This document shows positions 44,601-52,478 of a stretch of 64,000 bases of DNA, piece after piece. Each line of letters begins with the position of its first letter. The first letter of the stretch is position 1. Below the pieces are notes generated by a model that searched no databases, was not told the DNA's origin, and saw nothing but the letters and a program-made list of their open reading frames with translations. The stretch comes from Pseudomonadota bacterium (lineage in GTDB: Bacteria > Myxococcota_A > Polyangia > Polyangiales > Polyangiaceae). The stretch is taken from assembly GCA_023423895.1 (NCBI GenBank), contig JAFAER010000179.1, positions 1 through 64,000 on the forward strand, read 5' to 3'. The position numbers and the translations under genes are program-made.

Positions 44601-45294
44601 CGGCTACGGCACGAGCAAGTGGGCGAGTGAGGGGATCCTTCGCGACGCGCACGAGAAGCTCGGAGTACCGGTCGTGATCTTCCGCCCGAGCGGGATCATG
44701 GAGCACACGCGCTACCGCGGGCAGATCAACGTCCCGGACTTCTTCACGCGCCTGCTCGCCGGCCTCGTCTACACCGGCATTGCTCCGCGATCGTTCTACG
44801 CCGAGGACGCGCCCGATCGGGTCAAACACTACGACGGAGAGCCCGCCGACGTCGTCGCACGTTCGATCGCGTCGTGCTCCGTTCATCGCCTCGCGCACCA
44901 GCCGAGCTTCGAGACGTACCACGTCGTCAATCCGCACCACCTCGACGGCATCTCGCTCGACGTCATCGTGAGCTGGGTGAGATCGGCCGGATATCCGCTG
45001 GAGCGCCTGGCGGACTATGGCCAGTGGTACCAGACGTTCCACGACCGGCTCATGGGATTGAGCGAGCCGAAGAAGCAGCACTCACCGCTTCCGATCCTCG
45101 CCGCATGGGAGCGTCCACGCGACGCACGCGAGCTGTCGTTCGATGCGTCGCGCCTGGTCGAACGGCTTCGCGCGATCTCGCCCGACGGCGGCGACCTCCC
45201 TCACGTCAGCGAGGCGCTCATCCACAAGTACCTCGACGACATGGCGCTCCTCGAGGTGATCGCGCCACGGCAGCTGAAGAAGACCGGGACGTGA
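41653..45294 (+). CDS. car: Carboxylic acid reductase (adenylation-PCP-reductase)
   Basis: 1213 residues with the complete three-part layout. The adenylation domain has YTSGSTGTPKG (262-272) and GYGSTEAG (431-438). The carrier domain has L-GGD-S712-LS, whose Ser takes the phosphopantetheine arm. The terminal reductase has the NADPH loop GANGFLGR (813-820) and the catalytic Y985-GTS-K989. Such enzymes activate a carboxylic acid with ATP, load it as thioester and reduce it to the aldehyde with NADPH. They need a phosphopantetheinyl transferase, not seen in this window. Best known from Nocardia and Mycobacterium; this is a less common deltaproteobacterial-type host. Natural substrate unknown. 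Confidence 0.93.
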   Translation: MATNAQQSPEAEDARPNDVLLERAVSRLERLLPNDPELQRARPLPAALEAIRSGATTIESLRKAFELYGERPCLAERAFEVSGDRARLLPQFRTVRYADVWRRIEAFASGLLHENLARTGSFVGICGFGSIDWVVADFSCVYLAAVAAPLQTGMSPADLQQIVHEADLSCIICSLEQLDAIESVLPECPSVRSIVVMDLREGDRAAATKLAQHAESIADTYGERILVRTMRDVESTSAQRGILPIVLPAARGEPDPLMTLMYTSGSTGTPKGAMIPERLLNEQWHSGFFSRLIQLFADFPMITVNYMPLNHAAGRGTLHHSIVAGGTTYFVAKSDMSTLFEDIRLARPTSLLLVPRVASMVYQHFQAEVVRRAAGVTDPNEQDRIAAEVMAEMRSSFLGDRFLLALTGSAPTPPDVVSFLRDCFDVPVVDGYGSTEAGPITYDGRIDPGVGLEWRLVDAPELGYRTSDKPYPRGELHVRSRFLVPGYYKNERATKALFDDDGFMNTGDIVEQRGPNELRWLDRAKNILKLAQGEFVATSRLEGLYSSGSSFVRQIYIYGNGLRSYLLAVVVPDVNAATAYLREHGMEADDQAIAKLVRDEVNAVALEHGLRGYEIPRAFIIEREPFTYENGLLTASNKQARPKLRARYGERLEALYTEIERAQLRELERLQDNAAAASVADKVKKAFEATLGLPNLDVTRAGQSFIQLGGDSLSAVSAETLIEDLTGVHVPVGLLLDPTSSVASVIAFVEEAAAGKGRRTVTFEQVHGAEAKVVRAEDLRIDKFLAPEEIEAARTGQPRSEVAARAEAALLTGANGFLGRFLTLELLEQLASERTRVYAIVRAPNDAVALDRLAGTYRTDPDLAARFQELSAGGRLKVLAGDLMKARFGLSADVYDRLAGEIDLVLHNGALVNHAFSYAQLFEPNVLGTVEALRFALAGRPKSIAFISTVGAAMGLERDEPLHEDEDLRALFPERPVDSGYAVGYGTSKWASEGILRDAHEKLGVPVVIFRPSGIMEHTRYRGQINVPDFFTRLLAGLVYTGIAPRSFYAEDAPDRVKHYDGEPADVVARSIASCSVHRLAHQPSFETYHVVNPHHLDGISLDVIVSWVRSAGYPLERLADYGQWYQTFHDRLMGLSEPKKQHSPLPILAAWERPRDARELSFDASRLVERLRAISPDGGDLPHVSEALIHKYLDDMALLEVIAPRQLKKTGT

Positions 45295-45346
45295 CCCGAC
45301 TCGCCCGCAGCTGCCCGCGCTTCCCCCCGAGGAGAAACGTCGAAGC

Positions 45347-46057
45347 TCAGCTCTTCTCGTTCAGGCGCGCGACGATCTCACCCTCGATCGCCTGCGGCGT
45401 CTCGGACGACTCGAAGCGCTTCACGACCTTGCCCTGACGGTCGACGAGGAACTTCGTGAAGTTCCACTTCACGGCGTCCGTGCCGAGGACCTCGGGCATC
45501 GTCTTCTCGAGATGGGCGTACAGCCTCTCGACGCCGGGAAGGTCCTTGCTGAACGAACCGGCCTGCTCCGCGCGGAGGTGCTTGTAGAGCGGGTGCGCAT
45601 TCGGTCCGTTGACCTCGATCTTGGAGAAGAGCGGGAAGGTCACCGAATACTTCGTCGCGCAGAACGTCTTGATCTCCTCTTCGGTGCCCGGCTCCTGGTG
45701 CCCGAACTGGTCGCAAGGGAACCCGAGGATCACCAGTCCCTCGGCGGCGTGCTTCTGATGCAGGGCCTCGAGCGCCTCGTACTGAGGAGTGAATCCACAC
45801 TTGCTCGCGACGTTGACGATGAGCAAGACCTTGCCTCGGTACTTGTCGAGTCGAATGGTCTCGCCGTCGATCGTCTTTGCTTCGAAATCGTAGACCGTCG
45901 TCACGTCGCTGCTCTCCTTCGCCCCCTTCGTCGTGGGCGGGGCGGAAGTCCCGGCCTGCGTCGTCGGGCTCGATCCGGACGCGCCCGCGCATGCAGCGAG
46001 CAGCGCCAGCGACGCGAGCCCCATCCAGATCGACACCTTTGCTCGACCCATCGGCAT
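45347..46057 (-). CDS. Lipoprotein glutathione peroxidase
   Basis: 236 residues from the ATG at 46057, preceded by GGGAGA. A signal peptide ends LLAAC23, so the mature protein is lipidated, with a Ser/Thr/Pro linker. The peroxidase domain has the peroxidatic C87 in NVASKCGFTPQY, Q117 in FPCDQFGHQEPG and the Trp of VKWNFTKF. Cys rather than selenocysteine is used, and the resolving Cys of thioredoxin-type GPx (C115) is present in FPCDQ. The enzyme reduces peroxides; the exported location suggests defence of the envelope. Converges with the carboxylic acid reductase gene. Confidence 0.93.
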   Translation of the reverse strand: MPMGRAKVSIWMGLASLALLAACAGASGSSPTTQAGTSAPPTTKGAKESSDVTTVYDFEAKTIDGETIRLDKYRGKVLLIVNVASKCGFTPQYEALEALHQKHAAEGLVILGFPCDQFGHQEPGTEEEIKTFCATKYSVTFPLFSKIEVNGPNAHPLYKHLRAEQAGSFSKDLPGVERLYAHLEKTMPEVLGTDAVKWNFTKFLVDRQGKVVKRFESSETPQAIEGEIVARLNEKS

Positions 46058-46176
46058 GTCTCTCCCATACACGAGATGCCGGGCGCCCGCGTTGCGTTCT
46101 GCTCGTCCGCTGGCCGAGCGCAACCAGGCGCGCGACGACGCACCGCAGGGCGCCTTCGAGAGAGCGCGCGGTCCGG

Positions 46177-46389
46177 TCAGCGGTTCACGAACACGAGGAC
46201 CGTCAGCACGGCCATCGCAAGCAGCGCGAGCACGACGAGCGCGATGACGAAGAGGCGCTGCCCTGCCTGACGTGTCGAAATGTCCCTCGTCGGATCGTTG
46301 TCGGAAATGGGCCGCTTCTGTGGCGGAGCGAACTGAATCGCCTGCGGGTCGGCCGCCGTGTCGATGTTGTCTTCACGCGTGAGCTCCAT
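46177..46389 (-). CDS. Small single-pass membrane protein
   Basis: 70 residues. The ATG at 46389 has a strong GAGGAGG site directly upstream. A hydrophilic N-terminal part (DTAADPQAIQFAPPQKRP) leads to one C-terminal helix (LFVIALVVLALLAMAVLTVL). Topology is probably tail-anchored with the N-terminus inside. Third-position use is normal. Function unknown. Confidence 0.65.
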   Translation of the reverse strand: MELTREDNIDTAADPQAIQFAPPQKRPISDNDPTRDISTRQAGQRLFVIALVVLALLAMAVLTVLVFVNR

Positions 46390-46512
46390 CGGTCCTCCTC
46401 ACCACCGACGCAGCAGCAAACCGCACACCACGTGCTCTCGAGCGACGATCGGGCTCGTGCTCGCGCTTGCCATCGTGGCCAGCGCCGACGGCGTACGCCG
46501 TCGAGCTTCGTC

Positions 46513-47523
46513 TCACGACGGGGGGTGTCGTCCGTTCCTCGCCCCCGCGCGTGTCGCGCCGGCGGGCTGGCGAAAGCCCGCCCGTTCCCAGCCTTGCGGC
46601 ACCGCGGAGCGCGCGTCCGTAGGACAGGTGCTCTTCGTGTACGTCAGGATGGCTTCGCAGAGCATCGTCACGCGAAGCGGTAGGTGGCGCGAAGCGGCGT
46701 AGACGACCTGCAACGTCTCGCCCCGAACGGCGTGTTCCGGCATCACGCGCTCCAGCGTCCCGGCGCCGACTTCGAGCTTCGCCGCGTGGAGCGGAAGGAC
46801 GACGAGACCACCATGCGCCACGGCCGCGGCCGTCGCGGTGAACAGGTCGTCGACACGGATGTGGCCGTCGACGGCGACGACCGTGATGCCGGAAGGGCCG
46901 ACGACCTCCCAGCGATCCTTCTTCCCAACGCCTTCGCGGAGGATGCAGTCGTGCCGCGCCAGGTCGCTCGGACGCCGTGGTGTGCCCCGTTCGCGAAGGT
47001 ACGTCGGACTCGCGAAGATGCCGCCGTCGATCGTCGCCATGGAGCGGACCTTCGCCGATGAGTCGACGAGCCTTCGTGTGGAGACGACGAGATCGAACCC
47101 GTCGCGCATGGGATCGAGCTGCTGCCCGGTCACGGAGAGCTCGACGTGCACTTCGGGGTAGAGCCGAACGAACTGCGCGACCGTCGGCGCGACGACCGCC
47201 GTCGCGACGTTCGCGGGAGCGGCGATGCGCACGAGGCCGCGGGGGCTGGACTTCTCGCGTCGGAGCTCCTCGCGAGCTTCGTTGACGGTCTCGATGCTCT
47301 TCGCGGCGGCCTCGAAGAAGGTGCGTCCGGCGTCGGTCAGTCGGAACCGCCGGCTGCTCCGGACGACGAGCTCGACGCCGAGCTCCGCTTCGAGCTGGGA
47401 GAGCGCGCGGCTCACCGAAGATTTCGGGATCTTCAGCTTCGCGGCGGCCGCAGTGACGCCGCCTTCGTTTGCAATATGCACGAAGGTCGCGACGCGGTTG
47501 AGATCGATGTTCCCGGCGTCCAC
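46513..47523 (-). CDS. LysR-type transcriptional regulator
   Basis: 336 residues. The N-terminal helix-turn-helix (LNRVATFVHIANEGGVTAAA, KSSVSRALSQLEAELGVEL) and the effector-binding domain (VRIAAPANVATAVVAPTVAQ, DGFDLVVSTRRL) are typical, with about 35 extra basic residues at the C-terminus. It is divergent from a DoxX-like gene with 119 bp between starts, repeating the arrangement at 3.6-5.4 kb. The intergenic region contains TGTACAC, a possible half-site. It probably regulates the DoxX gene. Confidence 0.92.
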   Translation of the reverse strand: MDAGNIDLNRVATFVHIANEGGVTAAAAKLKIPKSSVSRALSQLEAELGVELVVRSSRRFRLTDAGRTFFEAAAKSIETVNEAREELRREKSSPRGLVRIAAPANVATAVVAPTVAQFVRLYPEVHVELSVTGQQLDPMRDGFDLVVSTRRLVDSSAKVRSMATIDGGIFASPTYLRERGTPRRPSDLARHDCILREGVGKKDRWEVVGPSGITVVAVDGHIRVDDLFTATAAAVAHGGLVVLPLHAAKLEVGAGTLERVMPEHAVRGETLQVVYAASRHLPLRVTMLCEAILTYTKSTCPTDARSAVPQGWERAGFRQPAGATRAGARNGRHPPS

Positions 47524-47642
47524 ATCTTCAGGTGTACACGACGGATCGGCACAACGCTCGCTCGTTCCACCTGGAGCAACTCATCGTTCGACCGACAACT
47601 CGGGCCGCGCGGACCGCATCGCAGGGGCCAGGAGGTTGTCGA

Positions 47643-48074
47643 ATGGCAACGGTCACATCGAGTCAGCGTCGCAGTCTGGTCGGGCTCCCCTTCAACAAGC
47701 AGCTCTGGGCGGGGCGCGTGCTCAGCGCAGTTCCGATCGCGCTCCTCACGCTCAGCGGCGTCATCAAGCTGATGCACGAGCCCGAATTCGTCGGCAAATG
47801 GACGGGCGGGCTCGGTTGGTCCGAGAGCAGCCTGACGAGCATTGCGCTGCTCGAGCTCCTTTGCGTCGCGCTCTATGTCGTGCCCCAGACGGCCGTGCTC
47901 GGCTCGGTGCTGCTGACCGGCTATCTCGGCGGAGCGATCGCGAGCCACGTTCGAATTGGCGATCCGTTCGTCATCCCGCTGGTGCTCGGGGTGCTCGTGT
48001 GGGGCGGCATCTATCTGCGTGACGAGCGGCTCCGCGCGCTCTTGCCCCGTCGTAGCGCGCCGGTCACGCAGTGA
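47643..48074 (+). CDS. DoxX-like membrane protein
   Basis: 143 residues from the ATG at 47643, eight bases after AGGAGG (47630-47635); longer in-frame starts would overlap the divergent promoter. Four membrane helices: RVLSAVPIALLTLSGVIKLM, SSLTSIALLELLCVALYVVP, AVLGSVLLTGYLGGAIASHV and PLVLGVLVWGGIYLRDERLR. This is the DoxX-like subgroup (DUF4345/DoxX_2-like). Regulated most likely by the divergent LysR protein. Function unknown beyond membrane redox or detoxification suggestions. Confidence 0.82.
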   Translation: MATVTSSQRRSLVGLPFNKQLWAGRVLSAVPIALLTLSGVIKLMHEPEFVGKWTGGLGWSESSLTSIALLELLCVALYVVPQTAVLGSVLLTGYLGGAIASHVRIGDPFVIPLVLGVLVWGGIYLRDERLRALLPRRSAPVTQ

Positions 48075-48116
48075 CGGCGGGACGCTGCCATCGACGGGCA
48101 CACGCACGAGCCTCGC

Positions 48117-50468
48117 TCACGGCGCGGCGACGCCCGCCTCCCTCTTGCGAGCCACGAGGATCTCCGTCGCCGTGCCCGTGAACGCATCGACGTTGCCGAC
48201 GTACCACGTCGACCACGCCTTCCCGTCGTAGTGAGCGAGCCCCTCTCTCGTCGCTCCATAAACGTCGTTGCTCGCGCGTCCCCACAGCGCCAGAACCGAG
48301 CGCGGCGCGAGGGCCGGCGTCCACGTCGTGCCAGCGTTCTTCGAGCGGAAGACGTCGTCGGAGGTGGCGACGAAGGTCTCCCCGGTCGAGCTCACCCAGA
48401 CGTCGTTGATCGTTCGGAATCCGATGTCGCTCGGCGGGCTCTTGTCGGTCCACGTGCCGGCGGACGACCGCTGGAGCAGCACCTGACCGTCCTGCGCGTC
48501 ATCGGCGGCCGCCCACAGGGTGGACGATGAACCAGCAAACAGCTTCGTGATCCCGACCTCGGAAGGGGTGTGATCTTTCTTCCAGGTCCCGTTCTGCCGT
48601 CGATGAACGAACGTTCCGAGGTCATCGGTGGCAGCGAGATAGAGGTCCGGCCCGCTCGCCCCGAACGACGTGTACAGGTCGACGCTCTGCGGAACGGCCA
48701 CGGAGGCCCAGCGCTTGCCGTCGAAGTGCGCGAGGACGTTGTCCGTCATGAGGTACACGTCGGACGCGCTCCGACCGAACAGCTCCGCGCGCGTGCTTCC
48801 CCATTTCTCGTAGACCGACTCCCACGATCCCGACTGCGTCGATCGGTAGACCACGCAGCCGCCGTCCGGCGCGTCGGGCGGCGGGATCGTCGCAACGAAG
48901 ATGCTGCCGTCAGGGGCGGCCCATATCGACTGCGGGGTCTCGCCCACCTCGGGGCGCACCTCGGGGATCATCTCGTACGAAGGCTCCTGGTGCGGGCCTT
49001 TCAAGCGGACGAGCTCGGCGTGGCGGACGACACGGCGCGAGATGAGGCCGCTCGCGCACGCCTCATCGAGGCCAATCTTGGCGAGTAGGATCTCGACGCT
49101 GAGCGCCGAGCCGTTGGCGGTCTTCGTCCCGGGCGCAGCACTCATCCGCGAAACCGCGGCCTTCGCGTCACCGCATCTGCCGTCCTCGAGCGCGCGCACT
49201 GCCGCCGTCGCATCGGCTCCGCAGCCGGCCGACTGCGTATCGCACACGAGCTCCAACATCCGGAGCCGCCCGCGAGCACAGGCCGGATCGCAGCGCTCGT
49301 TCGCGAGCGAAGGCGGACTGTACATGGTCGGAGAAGACCAGGACGTGCTCGGCGTCGACATGCGTACGCAAACGCGCACCGAGAGGAGCGCGAGCGAGAT
49401 CATCGCTCCGACGCCGATCCGCAGGCCAAGACCGCCTCCGCCACCGGTCGCTGCGGGCGCAGGCGTGTGGAAGGGATCCTTCATCCGGCGGATCTCGTCG
49501 GCTTCGTTCGCCGATAGGCGCTCCTTCTTTCCCTCCACCAGGAGGGTCCACGTTCGATGCTCTCGTCCCGGGTGTGTATCCGTCCGGTTCACGTTGGAGG
49601 TGACGACGTCGATCTTGTTGGCGTCTCCGTGGTCGAGCGCGACTCCGAGCCAGTTGTCGGGACCGAAGGACATGCCGCAAATCGGCCGCTCGGTGTATTC
49701 CACACGCATCAGCACGCTGAGCCGCGGCCACTCGTAGACCACGATCCCGCGCTCGGACGTCTGCATCGCCAAGCGGCCACCGTTGCCGTCGAAGCACGCT
49801 CGGCGTGTCGCCGGCGAGAGCTTGTGGAGCGGCGTCGTGGCAGAGCCCTTCATCGACACCACGCCCTGCGCGGCGACCACGACCCACGAGCCATCCGGAT
49901 GTTGCGCCAGCGCCGTGATGGCGCCGCGGAGCGTGGCGCGGAGACGCTCCTCCGGCGCCTTGCCGCCACCGAGGAAGTACATCCGAAGCTCGCCCTTGTC
50001 GTTCCCCACGGCGAGCGTGTCGCCGTCGCTCGAGAAGGCGAGCGACCGGACGCGGCGGAGCGCGAGACGATGTTGCTCGCCGCTGCGCCACACGACGACA
50101 TGCTCCTCGACGGCAAGCGCGAGCGTCGCGCCAGAGATCGACGACGCGGCCGCGAGCGGCTTGCCGACCGAACCGAGGCCAGCGACGACTCGTCCGAGCG
50201 TCGTGTCCACCAGGTGAACGCCGCCCTCCTCGTCGACGATGACGGCAGCGCGCGTCGTGGACTGCGCGCGCCACGGGTTCGCGCCGCCGCTCGGCAGGAC
50301 CTGCGGATGGGCAAGGAACACCCCGACGAGCGTCCGCTCGAACCCGAGCTTCCAGCGAGGCGCCTCCGTCGCGGCGTCGAACGCGAGGAGCTCGAGGCCG
50401 TCGATCGTCAGGAGGCATGGGCACAAGCCCGCTTCGTCCGGCTCGTAGGCGATCGCATCCAGCCCCAT
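48117..50468 (-). CDS. Transmembrane protein with cytoplasmic WD40-like and exported BNR-like propellers
   Basis: 783 residues. Residues 1-320 are WD40-like repeats (LAFSSDGDTLAVGNDKGELR, ITALAQHPDGSWVVVAA, MSFGPDNWLGVALDHGD) without a signal peptide, so intracellular. A Gly-rich hinge precedes one membrane helix (IGVGAMISLALLSVRVCVRM, about 350-370). A Cys-rich helical spacer follows (NERCDPACARGRL, CDTQSAGCGAD, EDGRCGDAKA). Residues 510-783 are a second propeller with BNR-like turns (VYRSTQSGSWESV, FRSKNAGTTWTPA) and ELFGRSASDVYLMTD-type repeats. The layout suggests that a cytoplasmic propeller senses or scaffolds while the outer one binds a ligand. Function unknown. Confidence 0.75.
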   Translation of the reverse strand: MGLDAIAYEPDEAGLCPCLLTIDGLELLAFDAATEAPRWKLGFERTLVGVFLAHPQVLPSGGANPWRAQSTTRAAVIVDEEGGVHLVDTTLGRVVAGLGSVGKPLAAASSISGATLALAVEEHVVVWRSGEQHRLALRRVRSLAFSSDGDTLAVGNDKGELRMYFLGGGKAPEERLRATLRGAITALAQHPDGSWVVVAAQGVVSMKGSATTPLHKLSPATRRACFDGNGGRLAMQTSERGIVVYEWPRLSVLMRVEYTERPICGMSFGPDNWLGVALDHGDANKIDVVTSNVNRTDTHPGREHRTWTLLVEGKKERLSANEADEIRRMKDPFHTPAPAATGGGGGLGLRIGVGAMISLALLSVRVCVRMSTPSTSWSSPTMYSPPSLANERCDPACARGRLRMLELVCDTQSAGCGADATAAVRALEDGRCGDAKAAVSRMSAAPGTKTANGSALSVEILLAKIGLDEACASGLISRRVVRHAELVRLKGPHQEPSYEMIPEVRPEVGETPQSIWAAPDGSIFVATIPPPDAPDGGCVVYRSTQSGSWESVYEKWGSTRAELFGRSASDVYLMTDNVLAHFDGKRWASVAVPQSVDLYTSFGASGPDLYLAATDDLGTFVHRRQNGTWKKDHTPSEVGITKLFAGSSSTLWAAADDAQDGQVLLQRSSAGTWTDKSPPSDIGFRTINDVWVSSTGETFVATSDDVFRSKNAGTTWTPALAPRSVLALWGRASNDVYGATREGLAHYDGKAWSTWYVGNVDAFTGTATEILVARKREAGVAAP

Positions 50469-50715
50469 CCCAATCCTCCTCGCCCGTTCCGCGCCTGATT
50501 CGCGCCCGATTCGCGTCCCGCCCCGTCTACGCTCCTACGGCGGCGCTCGCCACGAGCTTCCTTCTCGCGGGCGCCCCAGTGTAGCTGCGGTCGAGCTCGA
50601 GCCGAAGGCGAAGACGTCTGGGCCGGCGCGTAGCCTGGGGTGCCGTCCGCTCGCTCGCCGTCGTGGCAACTGCTACGAAATCCACGTGAACCGCCGCTAT
50701 TTCCGGAAGGGGGGC

Positions 50716-50976
50716 ATGGGCAACGGCAGCCTTCCCGAGGACGTCATCGGGATCCTGAGCGACGCCGGGATCGGCCTCGGCGCGAGCGATGGCCGCATTC
50801 GATGCCCGCTCTGCAAATGGCAGCCGAAGAAGAGCGATCGCTGGCAGTGCGTCTGCAGTCACATCTGGCATGCGTTCGAGACGCGCGGTCGGTGCCCGGA
50901 GTGCTCGAACCAGTGGCACGTCACCCAGTGCCTCCGTTGCACCGAGTGGTCAGCGCACCGGGCCTGGTACGCCTGA
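50716..50976 (+). CDS. Small zinc-ribbon protein
   Basis: 86 residues from the ATG at 50716, with GGAAGGGGGG directly upstream; a GTG at 50686 is the alternative. Four Cys pairs (CPLC, CVC, CPEC, CLRC) plus His in HIWHAFETRG suggest two zinc-ribbon sites. The Trp-rich pattern (KWQPKKSDRWQC, NQWHVTQC, EWSAHRAWY) is distinctive, and I know such small CxxC proteins only as uncharacterised. Cytoplasmic. Possibly a nucleic-acid- or protein-binding module. Confidence 0.65.
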   Translation: MGNGSLPEDVIGILSDAGIGLGASDGRIRCPLCKWQPKKSDRWQCVCSHIWHAFETRGRCPECSNQWHVTQCLRCTEWSAHRAWYA

Positions 50977-51039
50977 GATCAGCCCGCTCGACGTGAGCGG
51001 AGAGAGCGCGCGTCGCGCACCTTCGCGCCACAAAACGCA

Positions 51040-51074
51040 TGCGGGTCAGGTCTTCGCGAAAGGCCTGACCCGCA
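51040..51074 (-). terminator. Intrinsic terminator of the HU gene
   Basis: A perfect 11-bp stem, TGCGGGTCAGG (51040-51050) with CCTGACCCGCA (51064-51074), around a 13-nt loop. Read on the minus strand, it starts 20 bases after the HU stop and is followed by GCGTTTTG, a short T-tract. It may also end the plus-strand zinc-ribbon transcript. Confidence 0.75.
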
Positions 51075-51093
51075 GCTCGCGCTCAGCGCAGTC

Positions 51094-51429
51094 TCAGATG
51101 ACGGCGTCTTTGATCGCCTTCACGGGACGCGCGCGGACGCCCTTGCTCGCCGGCTTGGCGGCGAACTTCTGCTTCTCCTTCGTGAAGGGGTTGATGCCTT
51201 CACGCGCCGGACGGGCCGGCTTCTTCACGACGACGAACTTCGCGAAGCCGGGGAGCACGAAGATCCCGTTCTTCTTGAGCTCCTTGTGACCAACCTCCAT
51301 GAGCGTCTCCACGACGAGCTTCACTTGCTTGCGGGAGATCTCCTCGCCGATCGCGTTCGTGACGGCTTCGAGGATTGCGCTCTTCGAGAGCGGCTTGTTG
51401 GTCGACTTCTTCGCACCTGCTTTAGCCAT
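51094..51429 (-). CDS. HU/IHF family DNA-binding protein
   Basis: 111 residues. The fold is intact: LSKSAILEAVTNAIGEEISR, KQVKLVVETLMEVGHKELKK, NGIFVLPGFAKFVVVKKPAR and GINPFTKEKQKFAAKPASKG, the last being the beta-arm region. The N-terminus (AGAKKSTNK) and C-terminus (RARPVKAIKD) are more basic than in typical 90-residue HU, as often seen in deltaproteobacterial HU homologues. It bends and compacts DNA in the nucleoid. Single gene with its own terminator. Confidence 0.93.
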   Translation of the reverse strand: MAKAGAKKSTNKPLSKSAILEAVTNAIGEEISRKQVKLVVETLMEVGHKELKKNGIFVLPGFAKFVVVKKPARPAREGINPFTKEKQKFAAKPASKGVRARPVKAIKDAVI

Positions 51430-51632
51430 GACACCACCTCGTTTCAGCTTTGAAGGGGTAGAAGGGTCTGAACGTCAGAGCAACCGAAATTCTCGCCCTG
51501 CGATGACATTCGTTGCTGCGGAGGAGCCGCAGCCGCTCGCTCCGATGGCCGCCAGAACGCCCGGCGGAACAGCCGGTAGGGGTTCTTCCTCGTGAAGCTC
51601 CACGTCATGCTTTGGAGCGAAGCGTTCGAGAA

Positions 51633-52361
51633 TCAGCCTGTTTTGCCGCTGTCGGACGCCCGGGGCGCCGCGTCGCCCGACCCGACGATCGCCGCGCAGA
51701 GCGGGCAGGCGGCGATCCCATGCGGGACGTCGCGTCGATGCGCGTCCAGGACGGCGCGCGAGATTCCAGCGAGCTCACGGCGCACCTCGCGGCGCTTCCC
51801 GGCCACGCGCGGGATCGTCATCCGGTCATAGGCGGTGGTCTGGTGGCGCATCCAGGCGATGACCGCAGCCTCGGCGCGCTCGGCCACGGAGATGCGCTTG
51901 GTCCGGGCGACGGTCCCGCTGCCCACGGGCGTCGCGTGCTCGGCGACCCGCTTCGCCATCACCTCGCCGAGCTTCCGCCACTCGGGAGAGAACGCGAGGA
52001 AGCGCTCGACCTCGGCCCCGAACGTGACGACGTACTCTGCCTGGACCCTTTCACGCCGCGCGACGTCCGACGCCCGCTTCTTCGCGTACGTGCCCGTCGA
52101 ACGCTCGGCCTCGACCGCCACGCGCATCGCGTCGATCGTCTCGCGCGGCGCCCAGAGGCCTTTGGAGAACGCCTTCCGTCCGCGCTTCTCGATGACGGCC
52201 CACGACGGGCCCGCCTGCTTCACCCTTCGCGTGAGCGCGGCATCTCCCGGCGGGAGGCACGCCCAGCCGTCCGGTGGGGATAGGCGGGTGCCGTCAGGAC
52301 GGATGAACACGCGAGGATCGGACGTTGGCGCGAGCACGAGCGATTCGACCATCGGCGTCAA
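51633..52361 (-). CDS. DUF2293 domain protein
   Basis: 242 residues. The C-terminal part carries the DUF2293 signature: AAVIAWMRHQTTAYDRMTIP followed by RVAGKRREVRRELAG. The family is uncharacterised; the RHxxTxYD core is shared with fungal and bacterial proteins, and basic residues suggest nucleic acid binding. A CPLC near the end, together with the His in DVPHGIAACPLC, could bind zinc. The N-terminal 100 residues (FIRPDGTRLSPPDGWACLPP) contain a conserved-looking Trp/Pro block. An alternative start is the ATG at 52352. Confidence 0.8.
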   Translation of the reverse strand: MTPMVESLVLAPTSDPRVFIRPDGTRLSPPDGWACLPPGDAALTRRVKQAGPSWAVIEKRGRKAFSKGLWAPRETIDAMRVAVEAERSTGTYAKKRASDVARRERVQAEYVVTFGAEVERFLAFSPEWRKLGEVMAKRVAEHATPVGSGTVARTKRISVAERAEAAVIAWMRHQTTAYDRMTIPRVAGKRREVRRELAGISRAVLDAHRRDVPHGIAACPLCAAIVGSGDAAPRASDSGKTG

Positions 52362-52478
52362 AGTGCCCGAAGCAGGTCGGGTTCACAATGGGGTGCCGCT
52401 CCGCGTTCGCCTCGACCTCCCGCCCCGCCTCGCTCCACCTCCCCCCTCCCGAGCCGCCCCGTTCGCGCGGCGCGCGGG

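Noticed and set aside
43642..45081. Minus-strand 479-codon frame opposite the carboxylic acid reductase
   Set aside because: Shadow frame; the plus strand carries GANGFLGR and the YxxxK site.
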